Assembly (NCBI GenBank): GCA_021234155.1
Contig: JAJEKV010000248.1
Location: 425,637 to 489,636 of the forward strand
DNA from: Isoetes taiwanensis
Taxonomy: Eukaryota > Streptophyta > Lycopodiopsida > Isoetales > Isoetaceae
Length of the DNA: 64,000 nucleotides
Direction: 5' to 3'
Shown here: piece by piece, positions 1 to 12,522 of the stretch
Layout of the letters: the number at the start of each line of letters is the position of its first letter
Numbering within the stretch: the stretch's first letter is position 1
The notes under the pieces: generated by a model
The model's input: the letters and a program-made list of their open reading frames with translations, nothing else
Database searches by the model: none
What the model was told of the DNA's origin: nothing
Made by a program: the position numbers and the translations under genes

Positions 1-71
1 ACAATGTCGATTGTTTGCTTGAAAAGTGCGAGGCACATATCAATGTAGAACAGTGTTTTAGCGTTGGCGGC

Positions 72-2330
72 GTGAAGTATATCTATAAGTACATCCACAA
101 AGGGCATGATCGAGCATCCATCAAGGTCAGCGAGAAGAACCTCTGGGGGAATCCACATCCACATTCAATTGGGGCGAGGTGGGCAATACCTTGACGAGAT
201 CGTCTACGCAATTGAAGCAATGTGGAGGCTATCACAGTTCAAGATGCATGGCAACTCCCACCGCGATTACCACGGGCTACTGTTCACTTACCAAACAACC
301 AAAATTTGTCTATTATCGGGGAAGGCCATGAAAGACAAGCCATCGGCGGCGGATGCAAAAAGCAAACAATGTTGTTGCATGGTTTGAACTCAACAAACAC
401 GACCAGCCCCATGCGTGAATACACTTATCGAAATCCCCAACACTATACATTCCTTGGCGCCCGGGCGTCACGGAAAAGAGGAGGGAAGTTCAAGCTCATT
501 ACGGATGTACAGCGTGAGCCCTAAGGATGGTGGCGCTATTACCTCCGTCTTCTATTGCCTACATATCAAAGGCGCCCAACCAGCTTGAAGACATGCGCGC
601 ATTAATGGGAAACTATGTTCAACTTTCAAGGAAGGCGCCAAAAGAGCTTCGGCTTATTGGAAGGCGATACCGAATGGGAGAAAACATTTCGAAGGCATCG
701 TCTTTCGGATGCCAATCGGCTTCAGCGGACATTAGCATTCATTTGCCTATATAATGACCCACAAGATCCAATGCGGTGTGGGACCTCTTCAAGGACGGCT
801 GACGAAGACTACCAGCGGAAGATGCCACGGGCGGGCTTATAACCATGCTTTGAAGGACATCGGCGACATCTTCCAAATGGCGGCTGCACATGCCAACAAC
901 TTGGACTGCGGAACCCGCGGATAGACATTCTAGGCAATCTCCCAAATGAACCCACCTTCGATCACGAAAAGGAGTTGAAAGAAGGACAAGAAAACTACGG
1001 CAAGCTCAACGAGGGAAGCGAGAAGCACATAGCCGACATTATCCTCGATGCAATCAGCCAGCATCAAGCCCCATGTATCAATGTGGATGGCCCAGGAGGC
1101 ACAGGTAAAACATTCCTCTTCAACAGTCTGATCAGCATACTAAGAGGATGCGGCGTGGATGTTGTATCGGTGCTTGGGCGGGCATTGCCGACCTCCTATT
1201 GAAGGAGCACAAAGCTGTTGTTCATTCGGCGTTCAAGTTACCACTCAACCTCACACAAGAGGCAACCTCGCACTCGTGCAACAAGCCAACAAGCGGAGGT
1301 ACTTAGAAGGCAAGCATCATGGTATGGGGCCGAAATGGGGATGACACATACGCAAGCACTCACTGCCGTCGACAGGGTTCTACGTGAGATACGCCAAGAT
1401 GACAGGCCGTTTGGGGGAATGATAATGCTCACCGGCGGAGATTTTCGACAACAATTGCCTGTGATCAAGCGTGCAACAAAGACAGAAATCATCTCGAAGT
1501 GTGTCAAGAGAAACCCATTGTGGATTAATTTCAAAACCCACAAGTACGACACAAAACATGCGGTCGGAAAAAGGCGAGCAAATCTTCTCAAATTGGCTGC
1601 TACGACTTCGGTAATGGGGAGCGGATGAACAATGAGTCGGGACTTCGTCGCGACTTGGTTGAGATACGAAGAATGCGTGGTAGAAGGCGAGTTGATTGAC
1701 AACATCTTGACAAGGAAATAAGAGAGGAGGCAAATGTGCACCTATTGTATGACAAGGCCATCTTGACTCCAAAGAATGAAGACACGCTGAGAATCAACAA
1801 TAAGGTCCTCCTAAGGTTGAATGGACAACTCCATACGTACACGAGTATAGATGCCATCATTGCAGAAGGCGAAGATGCTACAAGAGATTTCCCAATTGAG
1901 TTCATCAACCACGACTCGCCGGCATGCCACGCGCATAAGTTACATATCAAGGATGGTGCCATCATCATCCTACTCGAAACATGAACCCAAAGGCGGTCTG
2001 CGCAATGGCACCGCGCCTCCGTGTAATCAAAGCGCCCAAGAATCATAGATGCGAGAAACAATCAGCGGCACCTACAAAGGAACACGGGTCCTCATACCAA
2101 GGATAACTTTGGAGCCATCGGATAGCGACCTCCTCCCCTTCAAGCGAAAGGCGGTTCCCGTCGCGACTTGCATTCTCGATGACCATAAACAAGTCACAAG
2201 GGCGGTCAATGACCTCGGTTGGCATCTACCTACCAACTCGATATTAGCACTGCGGCCCGACTCTATGTCGCATTCTCAAGGTGCACTACACAACACGGAG
2301 TGAAGGTATACATGCAAGAAACCTCAAGAC
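72..2330 (+). pseudogene. Helitron Rep/PIF1-type helicase, decayed
   Basis: The product would nick and unwind DNA for rolling-circle transposition. The frames change many times, but the plant Helitron order is clear: YIYKYIHKGHDRA near 72-115, EAMWRLSQF near 210-245, the LLEGDTEWE block near 655-685, then the PIF1 helicase. Walker A GPGGTGKTF is at about 1089-1115, GGDFRQQLPV at about 1434-1463, and the C-terminal stretch with FPIEFINHDSP and LYVAFSRC runs to about 2275. The Walker B segment before MTHTQAL is degraded (roughly 1310-1345). The N-terminal Rep HUH motif lies left of the window. At least five frameshifts separate recognisable blocks, so this is a relic. PIF1 helicase of Helitron type is much likelier than a host PIF1 gene because of the upstream Helitron-specific blocks. 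Confidence 0.88.
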
Positions 2331-2387
2331 AAGAACCTTTGCTAAAAAAACAAAAGGAGGTTCACTCCAAATGTAGTCTACAAAGAA

Positions 2388-2457
2388 ATTCTACGGGATG
2401 AAATAGCCCCTTAGTTTCTATAATAATTCTACGGGATGAAATAGCCCCTTAGTTTCT
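2388..2457 (+). repeat. 32-bp direct repeat, two copies
   Basis: A 32-bp unit beginning ATTCTACGGGATG occurs at 2388-2419 and 2426-2457, separated by 6 bp. It lies between the end of the helicase frame and the first terminal hairpin, where Helitron 3' subterminal duplications occur. Confidence 0.9.
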
Positions 2458-2584
2458 TACATTGTACTAATACCCAGCAGCACTGGGCACTATAACTATG
2501 TTTGAATATTTTTTTATTCCACTAATAAAAGCTTACTGCACACATTTTTTATTGCAATAAAAACATTAACAAACACACAACGAA

Positions 2585-2613
2585 TGCCCAGCAACGCTGG
2601 GCACCATTACTAG
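2585..2613 (+). other. Helitron 3' terminal hairpin and CTAG end
   Basis: Arms TGCCCAGC (2585-2592) and GCTGGGCA (2596-2603) form a perfect 8-bp stem with a 3-base loop. CTAG follows at 2610-2613, then T. In Helitrons this hairpin is the 3' termination signal. Confidence 0.85.
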
Positions 2614-4109
2614 TTATAATATAAGATTTTGGTAGAGGTTCGAGTCCTCGTATTTAATATTCCAAAACCTTTGGTAAACCCGCGTAGAAATGAATTCATA
2701 TTTCAAAACTTTAAGGGAACCTATATTTTATATTTGAAAATCATAGGCGTCCCGAGTCATAAGTGACTATAATTGAAACAAGGGGCACCAACATACGGTC
2801 TGAGCTATACGATGGTCGGATCTGACAACTGATGTAGTCCAAGGTGCACATGAATGCAACTATGGATCAAATTTTTGTTTTTTTGACATTTTTGCCTATT
2901 AAAATGGGCGTTTTCTTTTCTTTTCTGGATGGCAAATGAATGGGGCACTCCTGGAACTAGAAAGAATATATGTCATTTGGAGGGCTGAAACAAAAGATTT
3001 GCTCGTTACGTTTTTTATACATTTATGTAGAATATAACTACAAATATGTAAACAACAAATAGACGCCATTATGCCCCTTGCGTCGGTCTTTATGCGCTTC
3101 ATTGGCACGTTTTGCCACACTTTCTTTTCCAAGGAAATTCATCTACTAACATTACATTATTTCGCGAAGTTCTTTGTTTGCGACCATTGGATTGGCACCA
3201 CGTGGCACAAAATGGATGCCTATCTGTTGTCCATGTTATAAGGAAGTCCGTTCTTGGACTTTCCTAAAGGTGTCAACCTACCCAGGTGCTATCGGCGCAT
3301 CATTGGCGAGGTTTCCACCTCGGGGAAAGTCGGACAACAACCCACGAACCCAACCTTTAGATATTTAAGCATATTTTAATTGTACCATTTAGATATATGG
3401 AAATTAAATTGTCCCCAAATTGCAAATATCCCAAATCCTTTTACGATTTAGTTTATTTGGCATGGCGGGAATGGGAATCCGCAAGCAAAAATTGAAGCGG
3501 GAGGCGGTGGATGTTCTTGGTCTTGGCAGGCCAATGCCTAGAATCGACCCACCAGGAACCGGGTCTGCAATTTGGCTCTTGAGGAGCGGGGAATCGAACA
3601 TGCATTTTGAAAAGGAAGCGTAAGCTTTGTAGATCATGGAGCTCCGGTAAAAACCAGTGCGATTTCTTTTCTATTTTTGAATTTCTTGTATTCTTTCTTT
3701 TCCTAGTCCTTTCTTGTTGGAACTACTGCTTGATGATTGTTCTTCAAGCACAAGAAGATAAAGAAAAGAGAGAAGGAAAAGTATTGAGCGTAGGGGTGGT
3801 GGTTTCCTCCTATAGGTTGAGTCAAGGCCACAGTTGCTAGTGCGGTCATGTTTTTATGTTGTTGTGTCATATTTTTATGTTGTTCAACAATGATATCGAC
3901 TGCTCAAGCGGCTTTTAAGATGGAGCCAAATCAAGAGTTGAAGGGACTTCTTTGTAGCGGTGCATATTGTCTTCGGCTAAAGTTATAGAGGACTCTTGTA
4001 GGAAGAATGCGTGCAAATCTTCTTTCAACTAAAGTTATAGAGGGCTCTTTTAGGAAATAGTGAGGTATCTTTATGCGTTTGGAATAATATCATAACATTT
4101 CTTGCTAAA
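2614..4109. other. no gene recognised
   Basis: AT-rich unique-looking DNA between the Helitron end and the target duplication of the chromovirus. Short open frames exist (for example 3420-3637 on both strands) but have no recognisable motif. A T-arm-like GGTTCGAGTCC at 2639-2649 has no cloverleaf around it. Confidence 0.6.
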
Positions 4110-4114
4110 ATGCT

Positions 4115-5655
4115 TGTGGCGTCCCCTACTGGTATCACGGTGCTCTCACAGGTACACAAGCGAGGAGTTCTTCCCCCACCGGCTCCTAGCGTCGGGGCCC
4201 TCCACATATCTTTGCACGTGCGGTCGATTGGGAAGAGTGAAGGTGTCATTCTACTGTCTCCCCCGGGGGCCTACCTAGGCTGCCGGGCGTAAACATACAT
4301 GTCGGTACTCAACATAATCCTCCATCCACCCGGAAGGGTGGTATATCAACATCTGCTTGAGGCGGTGGTCAGCACATCACATAGGAAATCCTACCCAAGG
4401 CTCGGACTCAAGGGGTGGCCCGGCGGCTTGGGTCTCGAGTTCATTTGCGGGGCGAGAATTCATGGCAATGGATTTAGGCGGCATAGAACATGACAAAGGG
4501 TTGTCCCTCCATCCGCCCGGCTCTGTGCACACTTTGCGGAGTAGGTTGAAAAGTGTTGGGACTGGCGATAGCCAGCCCGGATGCATAGGTGAAGGGGCTA
4601 TTCATGGGTCTCATCCTCCCGGTTCGATGGGGCAGGTAGGGATCACTCCCTCCAGAGATCTACATCTTTGACTCAAAAGGTGACTAGAGGGCCCTTTGCC
4701 CGTATTACATTGAACCCAGCGGAAAGTGTACACCACTTCGAGGGTGTCGAGCCCATGCCTTACCCGCTTTCGGTGGTAAGCCATTAGACCTAGTCACAAT
4801 GATCCCCGGTAGGCTTTACACACCGGGGGATGGTTAGAGAGTCGAGAACATGAACCTCCTTCTTTGCCGGTCGGCCCCTTCACCCACAACCCAGGTGTGG
4901 CTCTTGTACCAGGGGCGAATCTGGTGTGCTAGAGAGGCTACTATAGGAGCATCAACTACAAGCTTTAGGGCCTCTACCCCCCTTCCCAATACAAGGAGTT
5001 CACTGAGAGATACATCATCCAAATACATCACAGGAAGAACTAAAGAACTAGATCTAATCATAGAGTTAGGTTCTTTTTAGTTAGTGTCGAAGATCTACGA
5101 TCTAGATAGCTACTACGGGCAATTTAATAGTCTAAACCTCTTGATTCTATGACTAGAAAGGCGGTTTAAGCTATTAAATTGACCAAATCTGATCCTTGAG
5201 TGGCTCCTCGACACGAGTTCAACCATCCTGGTGTGGTGGGGAAGCGATGGTGCAATTAAGCTCGGCGTCGGGGGCGGTTTTGGCTCTGGGGCAGCCAAAA
5301 GCTGAGCTCTAAAACCCTAAGGGCGAAAAACTAGCAAGCTAGGGTTTTCCTACCCTAAATAGACATGGGGTTTAGGCTAGAGTTTCCAATTACCCAATTT
5401 GGCATGTGGGATAATTGGAAAGGCCCCCTTGCCTTTAATGGCTAGGTGGCAAAATATGCCAACATGGAAGGTGTGCCCTCATTAATGTGCACATGTGCAC
5501 ATTAATAATATATGAACACTCTAGCAAGTTGCCCCTAGGCTACTTACACGGCTATCCGTTGGCGTACCGCGTCGATCGGAGTGTGGGTGTGCAGCGTGGT
5601 GAGGCGATGCGATATGCGATCACGGGACCGTATCTTTGTCTTTGGAAACATCACA
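4115..5655 (-). repeat. 3' LTR of the chromovirus (1541 bp)
   Basis: Direct copy of 15650-17186 and of 59952-61521 (the last in opposite orientation). Boundaries were set from the TG...CA ends, from the adjacent PPT on the right and from the ATGCT duplication on the left. Open frames inside the LTR (for example 4357-4671) are not supported as genes. Confidence 0.92.
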
Positions 5656-5668
5656 TTCTCCCCACCTT
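5656..5668 (-). other. polypurine tract
   Basis: On the minus strand the 13 bases directly before the 3' LTR are AAGGTGGGGAGAA, a typical plus-strand DNA primer. A near copy of the AGGTGGGGAGA core sits about 40 bp upstream at 5698-5708. Confidence 0.85.
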
Positions 5669-6600
5669 GAAATGATCTTTGTCGCGGCATGGGTGGGTCT
5701 CCCCACCTTGGGATCTTCCTAATCGCAATGCGCAATCAGCGTGATGCATACAATATAATAGTTATACATTTACGGGATTACCCTAAGGTAATATTTTTTT
5801 AAAACATTATTACGTCATTATACTATGGAATACTTAACAATTCACAACATCATTAAACAAGGTATCCACTATCTTAAGTTAGACAAAATTTCAACATTTC
5901 ATATCTATAATTATTGTCAGAGGTACTCTTCATTCCTTGCAACACATTCCAACAAAACTTGTGTTGCAAGTCTTCGTAGCTTCGACCTCCTTGCCCTCAG
6001 GGGGCTCTCTGGCTGGCTGCAGTCGACACTACGTTAGTACCGTTTTAATTATTTAATAAATTTTGGTTATATGGTGACCACCCACCTATCTACATGAATG
6101 CATGGCCAATCTCCGTAGGAAGAGGATGAATCTTCCATAATGGCGTGGAGGCGGCGCCCTATATGCCTATATGCGCTCATGCCTACACCTCTAGTTGCCC
6201 AGTGGAGGATATCCTTCTCGGCGTGGGGGCGTGAAGGATGGGGTTCCTCCTATCAAAGCATATATGGGGCTAAAGGTGCTTTCCCTATCAATGCATTCCT
6301 TAATGACCTCCTTTCTCTCGAGGTCGTCTACTTAGTGGAGCAGTAGGCTTTCTAATCTACCTTCCACTTTCGCCCAATCGAGAGCGGTCATGCCTACATT
6401 GACATTACACCCGCCCTAGAGATCGCAGTAGTAGTGGTCTCATCGCCGATAAAGCTGCATGCGACCCATACCAAGCATAGGTTGCATCGTGGAATTAATC
6501 TATACAAGAATTAACCTACACAAATCGACATGCGAGCGATTTCCTCGGAGATGACCTTGCTTAGTCCCATTGCTCCATAAAGCGTGGGTCTTTGCTTTAC
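5669..6600 (-). other. 3' untranslated spacer of the chromovirus
   Basis: About 930 bp between the end of the chromodomain region and the PPT. No conserved motif seen. A second short PPT-like GGTGGGGAG lies at its left end. Confidence 0.6.
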
Positions 6601-6609
6601 TAAATCCTT

Positions 6610-7967
6610 CTTAAGTACCCCGTCGCGTCTTCCAGCGGCAAGTGCTTCCATTTGACCAAGTAGTGGAGGAACTCCGATCTCCTTGTCTTCTTGAAAGCTT
6701 TATCAAGAATCATTTACGGAACTATTTCCATTTTGCTCCTCCGTCATTTTCAACAACGTTGGAGTGTCAAAGACTTGATGCGGATTTGGAGTATGCTTCT
6801 TCAACAAACTCACGTGGAAGACCTTATGAATCTTTAGGTGTCTTTGGCAAATCCAACTTGTAGGATTGATTACCTACTCTCTTGATTATTAAGGAAGGGT
6901 CCAGCCCACCTTGGAGCAAGCTTCTTGCAATTGCCAATCTGAGCCGCTGCTTCACCTTTATCTTGAGCCATACATCATCTCCAACTTTGAACTCTCGACT
7001 GTTCGATGCTTGTCGTGATGCTCTTACGGCGACTTCTTCTGCTAGCGAGATAACCTCGAACTTCCTCCACGAGTTTTGCTTGCATATCGGCCAACATCTG
7101 CTGCCGAAACTTCTACTTTTGACCGCGGGGTTGTGCCAATTAATGCGGAGTTAAACAGCGATAGCCATAATTGATCATAAATGGCGACATTTGGGGCGAT
7201 TCTGCTTGGTGCTATTGTATTCAAACTCCACCAAGTGAATGAATTCTTCCCACATACTTTGCTTATTCGGACATAGTTTAGTAGCATGTCTTCTAAGATC
7301 CTGTTGGTTAAGCTCCGTCGGCCATCCGTCGAGGATGATCTGCGCGTGCTCATGGATAGCTTAGTGCGAATCGTCGTCGCGAAGAGGTCTTGCCAAAAGG
7401 CACTCATGAACCGGATCCACTGTCGGAGATAATCTCCCTTGGCATGCCATGAAGCACGAAGATCTCTTTGGTGAAGAGCTTTCTTTGTATCCATAGCTAT
7501 ATCGTGGTCTGCAAGGCACAAAATGTGCCATCTTCGACAACTTGTCGACCACTACCATCAAGGCATCCTTGCCTCTCCATGCATTCTTGGGAGTCTGTGA
7601 TGAAATCCATGCTGATTACCTTCCACTTAGCGTTTGGCACCACTAATGGCTCTAATGCCCACGGAATTGAAGCTGCTCGCCTTAGCCGTCTGGCTTGGCA
7701 TAGGCGACATTCCTTGATGTAGCGGGCTATTTGCTTCTTCATTCGGCCAATAATAGGCTAGCTGCGCACTTTGAAATATGTTTTCATGAATCCCGCATGG
7801 CCGGCTATTGGGCTGTTGTGCGTGTCATGGAGGATCAACTTCCTTACGCTTTGATGATTCAGTGCGCACAACTTGTTCTTATGGTATATACAGGTTGCCT
7901 TCCTTCTTATAATGCTTGAAGGCCTCCCGCTCTTTATCTGTTCTAGCCTCCTTAGAGGCTTGCCCAT
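6610..7967 (-). pseudogene. integrase and chromodomain part of chromovirus pol, decayed
   Basis: Integrase inserts the cDNA into the host genome; the chromodomain guides it to chromatin marks. Reading leftwards: the zinc-binding HHCC domain with HNSPIAGHAGFMKT (about 7790-7850) and CRLCQAR (about 7690-7710); the catalytic core with ISMDFITDS (about 7590-7620) and VVDKLSKMAHFVPC (about 7515-7560); TDG and ILEDML blocks (about 7270-7330); then YKLDLPK and a VFHVSL-type SH3-like segment near 6780-6870; finally a chromodomain with HYLVKWKHLPLEDAT near 6620-6675. The frame changes at least five times. At the TDGQSE motif the breaks coincide with missing T in two CTG sites, so some could be sequence error. 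Confidence 0.88.
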
Positions 7968-8044
7968 ACTTCCACGAAATCCACATCCGTTGGCAAGGAC
8001 TCTTCAATCTTCTTACCAAAGTCATTTGGAGGCGTCGAAATTGC

Positions 8045-9275
8045 GTTGCAATGCACTCTAGTTGTCGGGGGATGCCTTGAAAGCGCATCTGCTACCACAT
8101 TGAGCTTCCCGGCTTGTAGACTATATCAAAGTCATATTCTTGAGGAACTCCATCCATCTCCATTTGCCTCAGTTGAGGTGTGGTTGCGTGAATACATATT
8201 GGAGGCTCGATGGTCGGTATCCAATTGGAACTTCCTTCCCCAAGAGATAGTGCCTCCATATTCTTAATGCCACGACAACCGCAAGCAATTCACGATCGTG
8301 CGTTGGGTGCGGCGTCTCGGCGTCGTTCATCTTTTACGGAATCATCGCTACCACCGGCTCTTCTTGCATAAGCCTTTTGTAGCTATCTTACTGCATCTGT
8401 TGCTACAAGCTTATCTTTCTCTCGGGTCCGGCAAGGTCAAGGCGGGGGCCGTCGTCGAGCTTCTTTCAACAATTCAAACCCCTTTTGGGCTTTCTTGTGC
8501 CAATGCTCTACCCAATCTTTCACCTTCTCGCCCTCGTCGGTGCGTTAGCGGGGCTGCTATCTTAGCAAAAGTTCTTCACGAACTTCTGTGAGTACTGCTA
8601 GGCCAGAAAACTTCCGACCTCGTGCACATTCTTGGCGCCGGAAGCCCTTTGAATCAACTGCTTCAATCTTGGCGGGGTCATTCGAGATGATGCCTGCCTG
8701 CCGAGATCACGCGTGACCAAGGTATTCCACCTTCTGTTGCTTGAAGTGGCGCCGACAACTTGGCGTACTGGCTGGTGCCTCTTCAACTTCTCTAGCACCC
8801 TTCTCAAGTGTTGCGTGCTCTTCAAGGGATGCTGCTATACACCAAAATGTCATCAAAGAAAACAATCACAAAGGTGTCGGGAACTCCCACGAAGATATCG
8901 TTCATGAGCCTCATGAGCGTTGCGGGGGCATTTGATAAGCCGAAAGGCATCAGCGTGAACTCATAATGCCCATACAGCGTCACGAAGGCGGTCTTGTGGA
9001 TATCCTCCTCCTTTATCAGGTATCGATGATAAGCGACCTTAAGTCGATTTTTTGGAAGATCTTTGCTCCTTGAAGCTGATCCATCAAGTCGTCGATCTTG
9101 GAAGCGCATACTTGTTCTTAATGGTGTGCTTATTCAGCTGTCTATAGTCTATGCACATCCTCAAGGATCCATCCTTCTTCTTGACAAAAGAATGGGCTCC
9201 AAGCGAGACACTAGGTCTAATGAAACCTAGGTCGGCAGCTCTTTGCTTCTTGACTCGACAACTCTGCGTTGTCAT
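8045..9275 (-). pseudogene. reverse transcriptase and RNase H part of chromovirus pol, decayed
   Basis: RT copies the RNA genome and RNase H removes it. In the N-terminal half, [20 protein letters not shown] is seen near 9130-9195. The palm follows with [19 protein letters not shown] and the catalytic FFDDILVYS near 8840-8870, the gypsy version of the YxDD box. Downstream HDRELLAVVVALRIWRHYL (about 8250-8305) and DTDHRAS (near 8200-8220) are RNase H motifs, followed by an ALSR-like linker towards integrase at about 8050. The frame breaks between blocks, including around 9090 and 8825. Confidence 0.92.
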
Positions 9276-9529
9276 TCTATATGGAGCCTTGCTTGTAGGC
9301 TTTGTTCGGTTCGAGTGCTATCTGCTTTTCGACTCCCCTATAAGGAGGGAGCTGCTTGATCTCATCACGGAAAGAGATCGTGGAACTCAAGTGATCAACT
9401 TAGCTATTTGCTTTGGCAGCTTCTTTGAGCATCTTGTCTTCTTTGCTTCCTTCCAATTCCCATTTCGCTAATCTCAAGCTTGAAGATGTATGCTACTTGC
9501 TCACTCTTGATGCACTTGAACGGTAGTTT

Positions 9530-9850
9530 AGAAGACATGCTTTGCATGATGGGAACAACTTCTTTACTGTTATCTCAATGATCTTGTCGTCGGGTGTTGG
9601 GAAGGTCACCTTCGGGCTTTCCACGATCGATAATGGCCCTGCTTTGGTCCAAGGTACTCCATACCTATTATCAAGTCGTATTTGCGATGCCCATTACCCT
9701 GCCCCCATCACGGATCTTAATCCCGACAAGTCGATGTCAAAGTTGATTCTTTTACTGCCGATGCGCCTTCTTGCTCCACTTGCTAAGACAATGGGCCTTG
9801 GCTTTGACTTTAATGGTTTCAACTTCAACATTTGAACCATTCGGGAGATG
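9530..9850 (-). pseudogene. retropepsin region of chromovirus pol, decayed
   Basis: On the minus strand a DLIIGMEYL motif at about 9660-9690, followed by a VTFPTPDDK stretch near 9590-9610, matches the C-terminal part of Ty3/gypsy aspartic proteases (D-I-I-L-G-M-D-W/F-L class). It lies between the gag zinc-knuckle remnant and RT. The catalytic DTG/DSG motif could not be read with confidence; it should lie near 9750-9900, where the frame is broken. Confidence 0.7.
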
Positions 9851-9955
9851 CAAAGTTATGGCTACTTCGAATCTATCGGGACTATAAATGACTTGGCCTT
9901 GGCCTTTCCCAATTGTGGAAATTACTTTATCGCGGCTCTCTTGCTTGCTCTGTAT

Positions 9956-12522
9956 CTATTGCGGCAAAGATATGACACTCACCACGAATGTAGTCGCGGG
10001 CCTCCCGCGCCGTCGTCGTCGATCAAAGTGTCCCAATCTCCCAACTCTGCTAGCCTTTGCACTCATGACATATGGGCGATTCTGTCCTATGGCTTTATTT
10101 TGGAAACACACGAAGCAAAGCCGCTTTTCTATGCACTCTGTCTCTTCTCCTTGGGCATGGCCTGAGAAAGGATCGCCTTTGCTTTGGAGTAGTTTGACCC
10201 TTCTGTTTGTCTTTGAAAGATACACCTTCTTCTCCTGCTTTGCTTCCCTTGATTGCCACTATATGGGGCTCTAGCTGGTCTGTTTTGTTTGTCCTCGGGT
10301 GAAAACTTTCTTTGCCTTGCCTTTATCTTGGTATCTTCTTTTGCCTCGCCGCTATTGCGAGGTCTGTTCCTTGCAAACTTATTGCCTTGGACTCAAAAGC
10401 CGATCTTGTTCTCGGGTTTATTGCTCTTACAAACTGCGGATCTCCTCATTCGGACCTTCAATGTAGCTTTCCAGCTGCGTGCTTCTCACCTAACTTTGGC
10501 ACATCTGACCTTAGCCTCATAAATTCCTCGTATATTTCTGTCTTGACTTGTTGCCTTCTTTGCAACTTTGTAGAAGCTTCTTTGCATCATCTTGGACTTG
10601 TGCTCTCTTGGGGCGTAATGGCGGCTTTGAAGGCTTTAGCAAATTCCTTGAACACGCAAGCATCCTGCTTAAGCCATGAGCCTTGGCATAGCCCTTCCAC
10701 CAAATCGTCTTTGCTCCCGCCGGGTTATTTGTTGCCACCCTGCCTTTATCCTTATCCTTCATACCATAGGCATTGCCGTATTCGCTCATCTCGTCAAGCC
10801 AAGCCCTGCCTCCATGCGACCTGTTCTCGCTGAGAATTGCTTTCGAGCTTCACGGCCTTCAAACATTTCCCAATCGCGAGTCTACTTTCTTACGGTAGTC
10901 GAGAGGTTCTTGTGTCCCTTTGTGTCCGTCCGTCCAGGGGTTCCTCGCCTTTCGATGCGCTTTCGGACTTGGTTACGCCCTTCTTCTTCCTCGAGTCGGT
11001 GCGAATCGAGCTTGAGTGGGAGGAGTCAGAGCTGGGGACCTTCCTCTTTTGCTCCTCTTCTTGTCTCTACTGTTCTCGAGCTGATGCTTGCGGCGGTTGG
11101 CGTTACCACCGAACACTGCTCACGCTTGTGCGGCTAGCAAGCGCCTTTATCTGTTGAGGTCAGTCCTCATTTGCGATATTTCTTCTTACGGGGTCATTTG
11201 TCCAAATTCTTCAAGCGAGGTTCCTTGCGAGGCGTGGCACAGGCGGGCTCTGTTCCTCTGTAAGTTCGCGGTTATCGTTCTCCGTGCTCGGGCCTCTGGC
11301 TGCATACACAAGTGGTTCATATCTACATGGTTAGTTTTCCTTGCTTTCTTGCATTACTTATGTTTGTTGGCATGGTTGGGGGACACAAAATATATCAACA
11401 AAACATTTATAGTGCAAGAGAATATTATATTTATATTTTATATTACACTAATACAAAAAAATTGCCTTCACGCCAATCATTCTGTTGATGCGGTAAGATG
11501 GATTATCCTCCGGGGAACTTTTTCACTTGGGCTGTTCCCCTTTGAATGGCCCAAGTTCCTAGAGACATTGGCGGAGATCCACCTGTAATGCTCTTGCCAA
11601 ATCTTCTATTACGCGGTGGGAGGTATAAGCTGCCATCGCGTATGATCTTGCTTTTGCCGCTTTGTAAGGTATAAGTCGAAGGCGTCGAGTGCTACCGCTC
11701 TCTTCACCGGGATTGCATACCGGTATTAAGGGGTAACCGGCGCATGCCGGCGAATCACGAGTGCAATCAGCAACGATACTCCTTCCTCGCCTCTGGGGGT
11801 GAACTTGCGGTGGATAACCGCTATTCTTCCATCCATCAGCAGTGGCAGGTAATACCGTAGTGACCTGTCGTTGCGAGACGGGTCCTCGGCCACTCGGTAT
11901 CCAGCTCTGTGTCTGCTTCCGAAATCATCAACCTCCACCGTGGTGAGCTCCCTGTAGTCTTTGACTGTTGCTGAAGCCCTCCTGAGGTCGAATTCGCCTG
12001 TCCTATCCCGGGGAGGTGCTGCGGACGAGCTTGCCGTTAGGATGTTTGAGGTCGCATAGCGGATCCCCATTTGTTCCTGAAGAGCAAGGAACTCTTCCTC
12101 CGTCGGTAGCTTGTTCTCGGCCTTGTCTGCCTCCATAATGCACGATGTTCTTTGTAGGCTTGGATGTCGGGGGTAAATTCTCCCGTGTAAGTGTCGGCTT
12201 CCCTTACTTGGAGGGGGAAGTCGGACTCTCCTCGGACGATGAAGTCGTCCAAGTCCGTTCTTCGGAGTTGGTGCAGCAACTCTTCAGGTCGGTACTCCCT
12301 TTCCCTGCACTCCGGGAGGTTTTGAATGTCGCTTAGGAGCAGAAACTCCTCACCTTCGACGATAATGGGAGCTAGGCTTGTGATGCCTAACCCGAGGGGT
12401 GGCGCGACTCTGAGAGTCTGCCGGCTTCTTTCGAAGTCTTGCCACTCACGCTTTCGCTTGTCGCCGGCTCTTGTTGGGTCGAGCTCGACATAGTCTTCCT
12501 CTTCCTCCTCGATTCTGTTCAT
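9956..12522 (-). pseudogene. chromovirus gag, decayed
   Basis: Gag would form the virus-like particle. The clearest open stretches on the minus strand are 12522-12037 (starts MNRIEEEEEDY, contains FIVRGESDFPLQ), 12136-11726 (MEADKAENKLPTEEEFLALQ) and 10789-10517. Near 10140-10060 a degraded CCHC knuckle reads CFVCFQN followed by IGQNRPYV, as expected just before protease. Capsid identity for the 12.5-11.7 kb block is inferred from its position between leader and zinc knuckle, because gypsy gag sequences diverge fast. Frames shift repeatedly between 11.7 and 10.8 kb. Confidence 0.65.

Larger units (their letters stand above)
1..2613 (+). mobile_element. Helitron, 3' portion (left end outside window)
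   Basis: A rolling-circle DNA transposon running off the left edge. It carries the C-terminal part of a Rep/helicase gene and ends in a perfect 8-bp-stem hairpin at 2585-2603, followed by CTAG at 2610-2613 and a T, the usual Helitron 3' terminus. A degenerate second terminus-like hairpin lies at 2473-2487. The same hairpin family recurs in reverse at 57517-57545, so this family has more than one copy locally. The 5' end (TC) is not in the window. The coding region is too broken to act autonomously. Confidence 0.85.

Noticed and set aside
2637-2655. GGTTCGAGTCC, a tRNA T-arm or Pol III B-box match
   Set aside because: No A box at the right distance and no acceptor, D or anticodon stems around it; not a tRNA and not a convincing SINE.
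4357-4671. 104-codon open frame inside the 3' LTR
   Set aside because: Not conserved in frame in the other two LTR copies.
9848-11588. Several plus-strand open frames of 90-173 codons within the chromovirus
   Set aside because: They are antisense shadows of gag-pol; the motif-bearing frames are on the minus strand.
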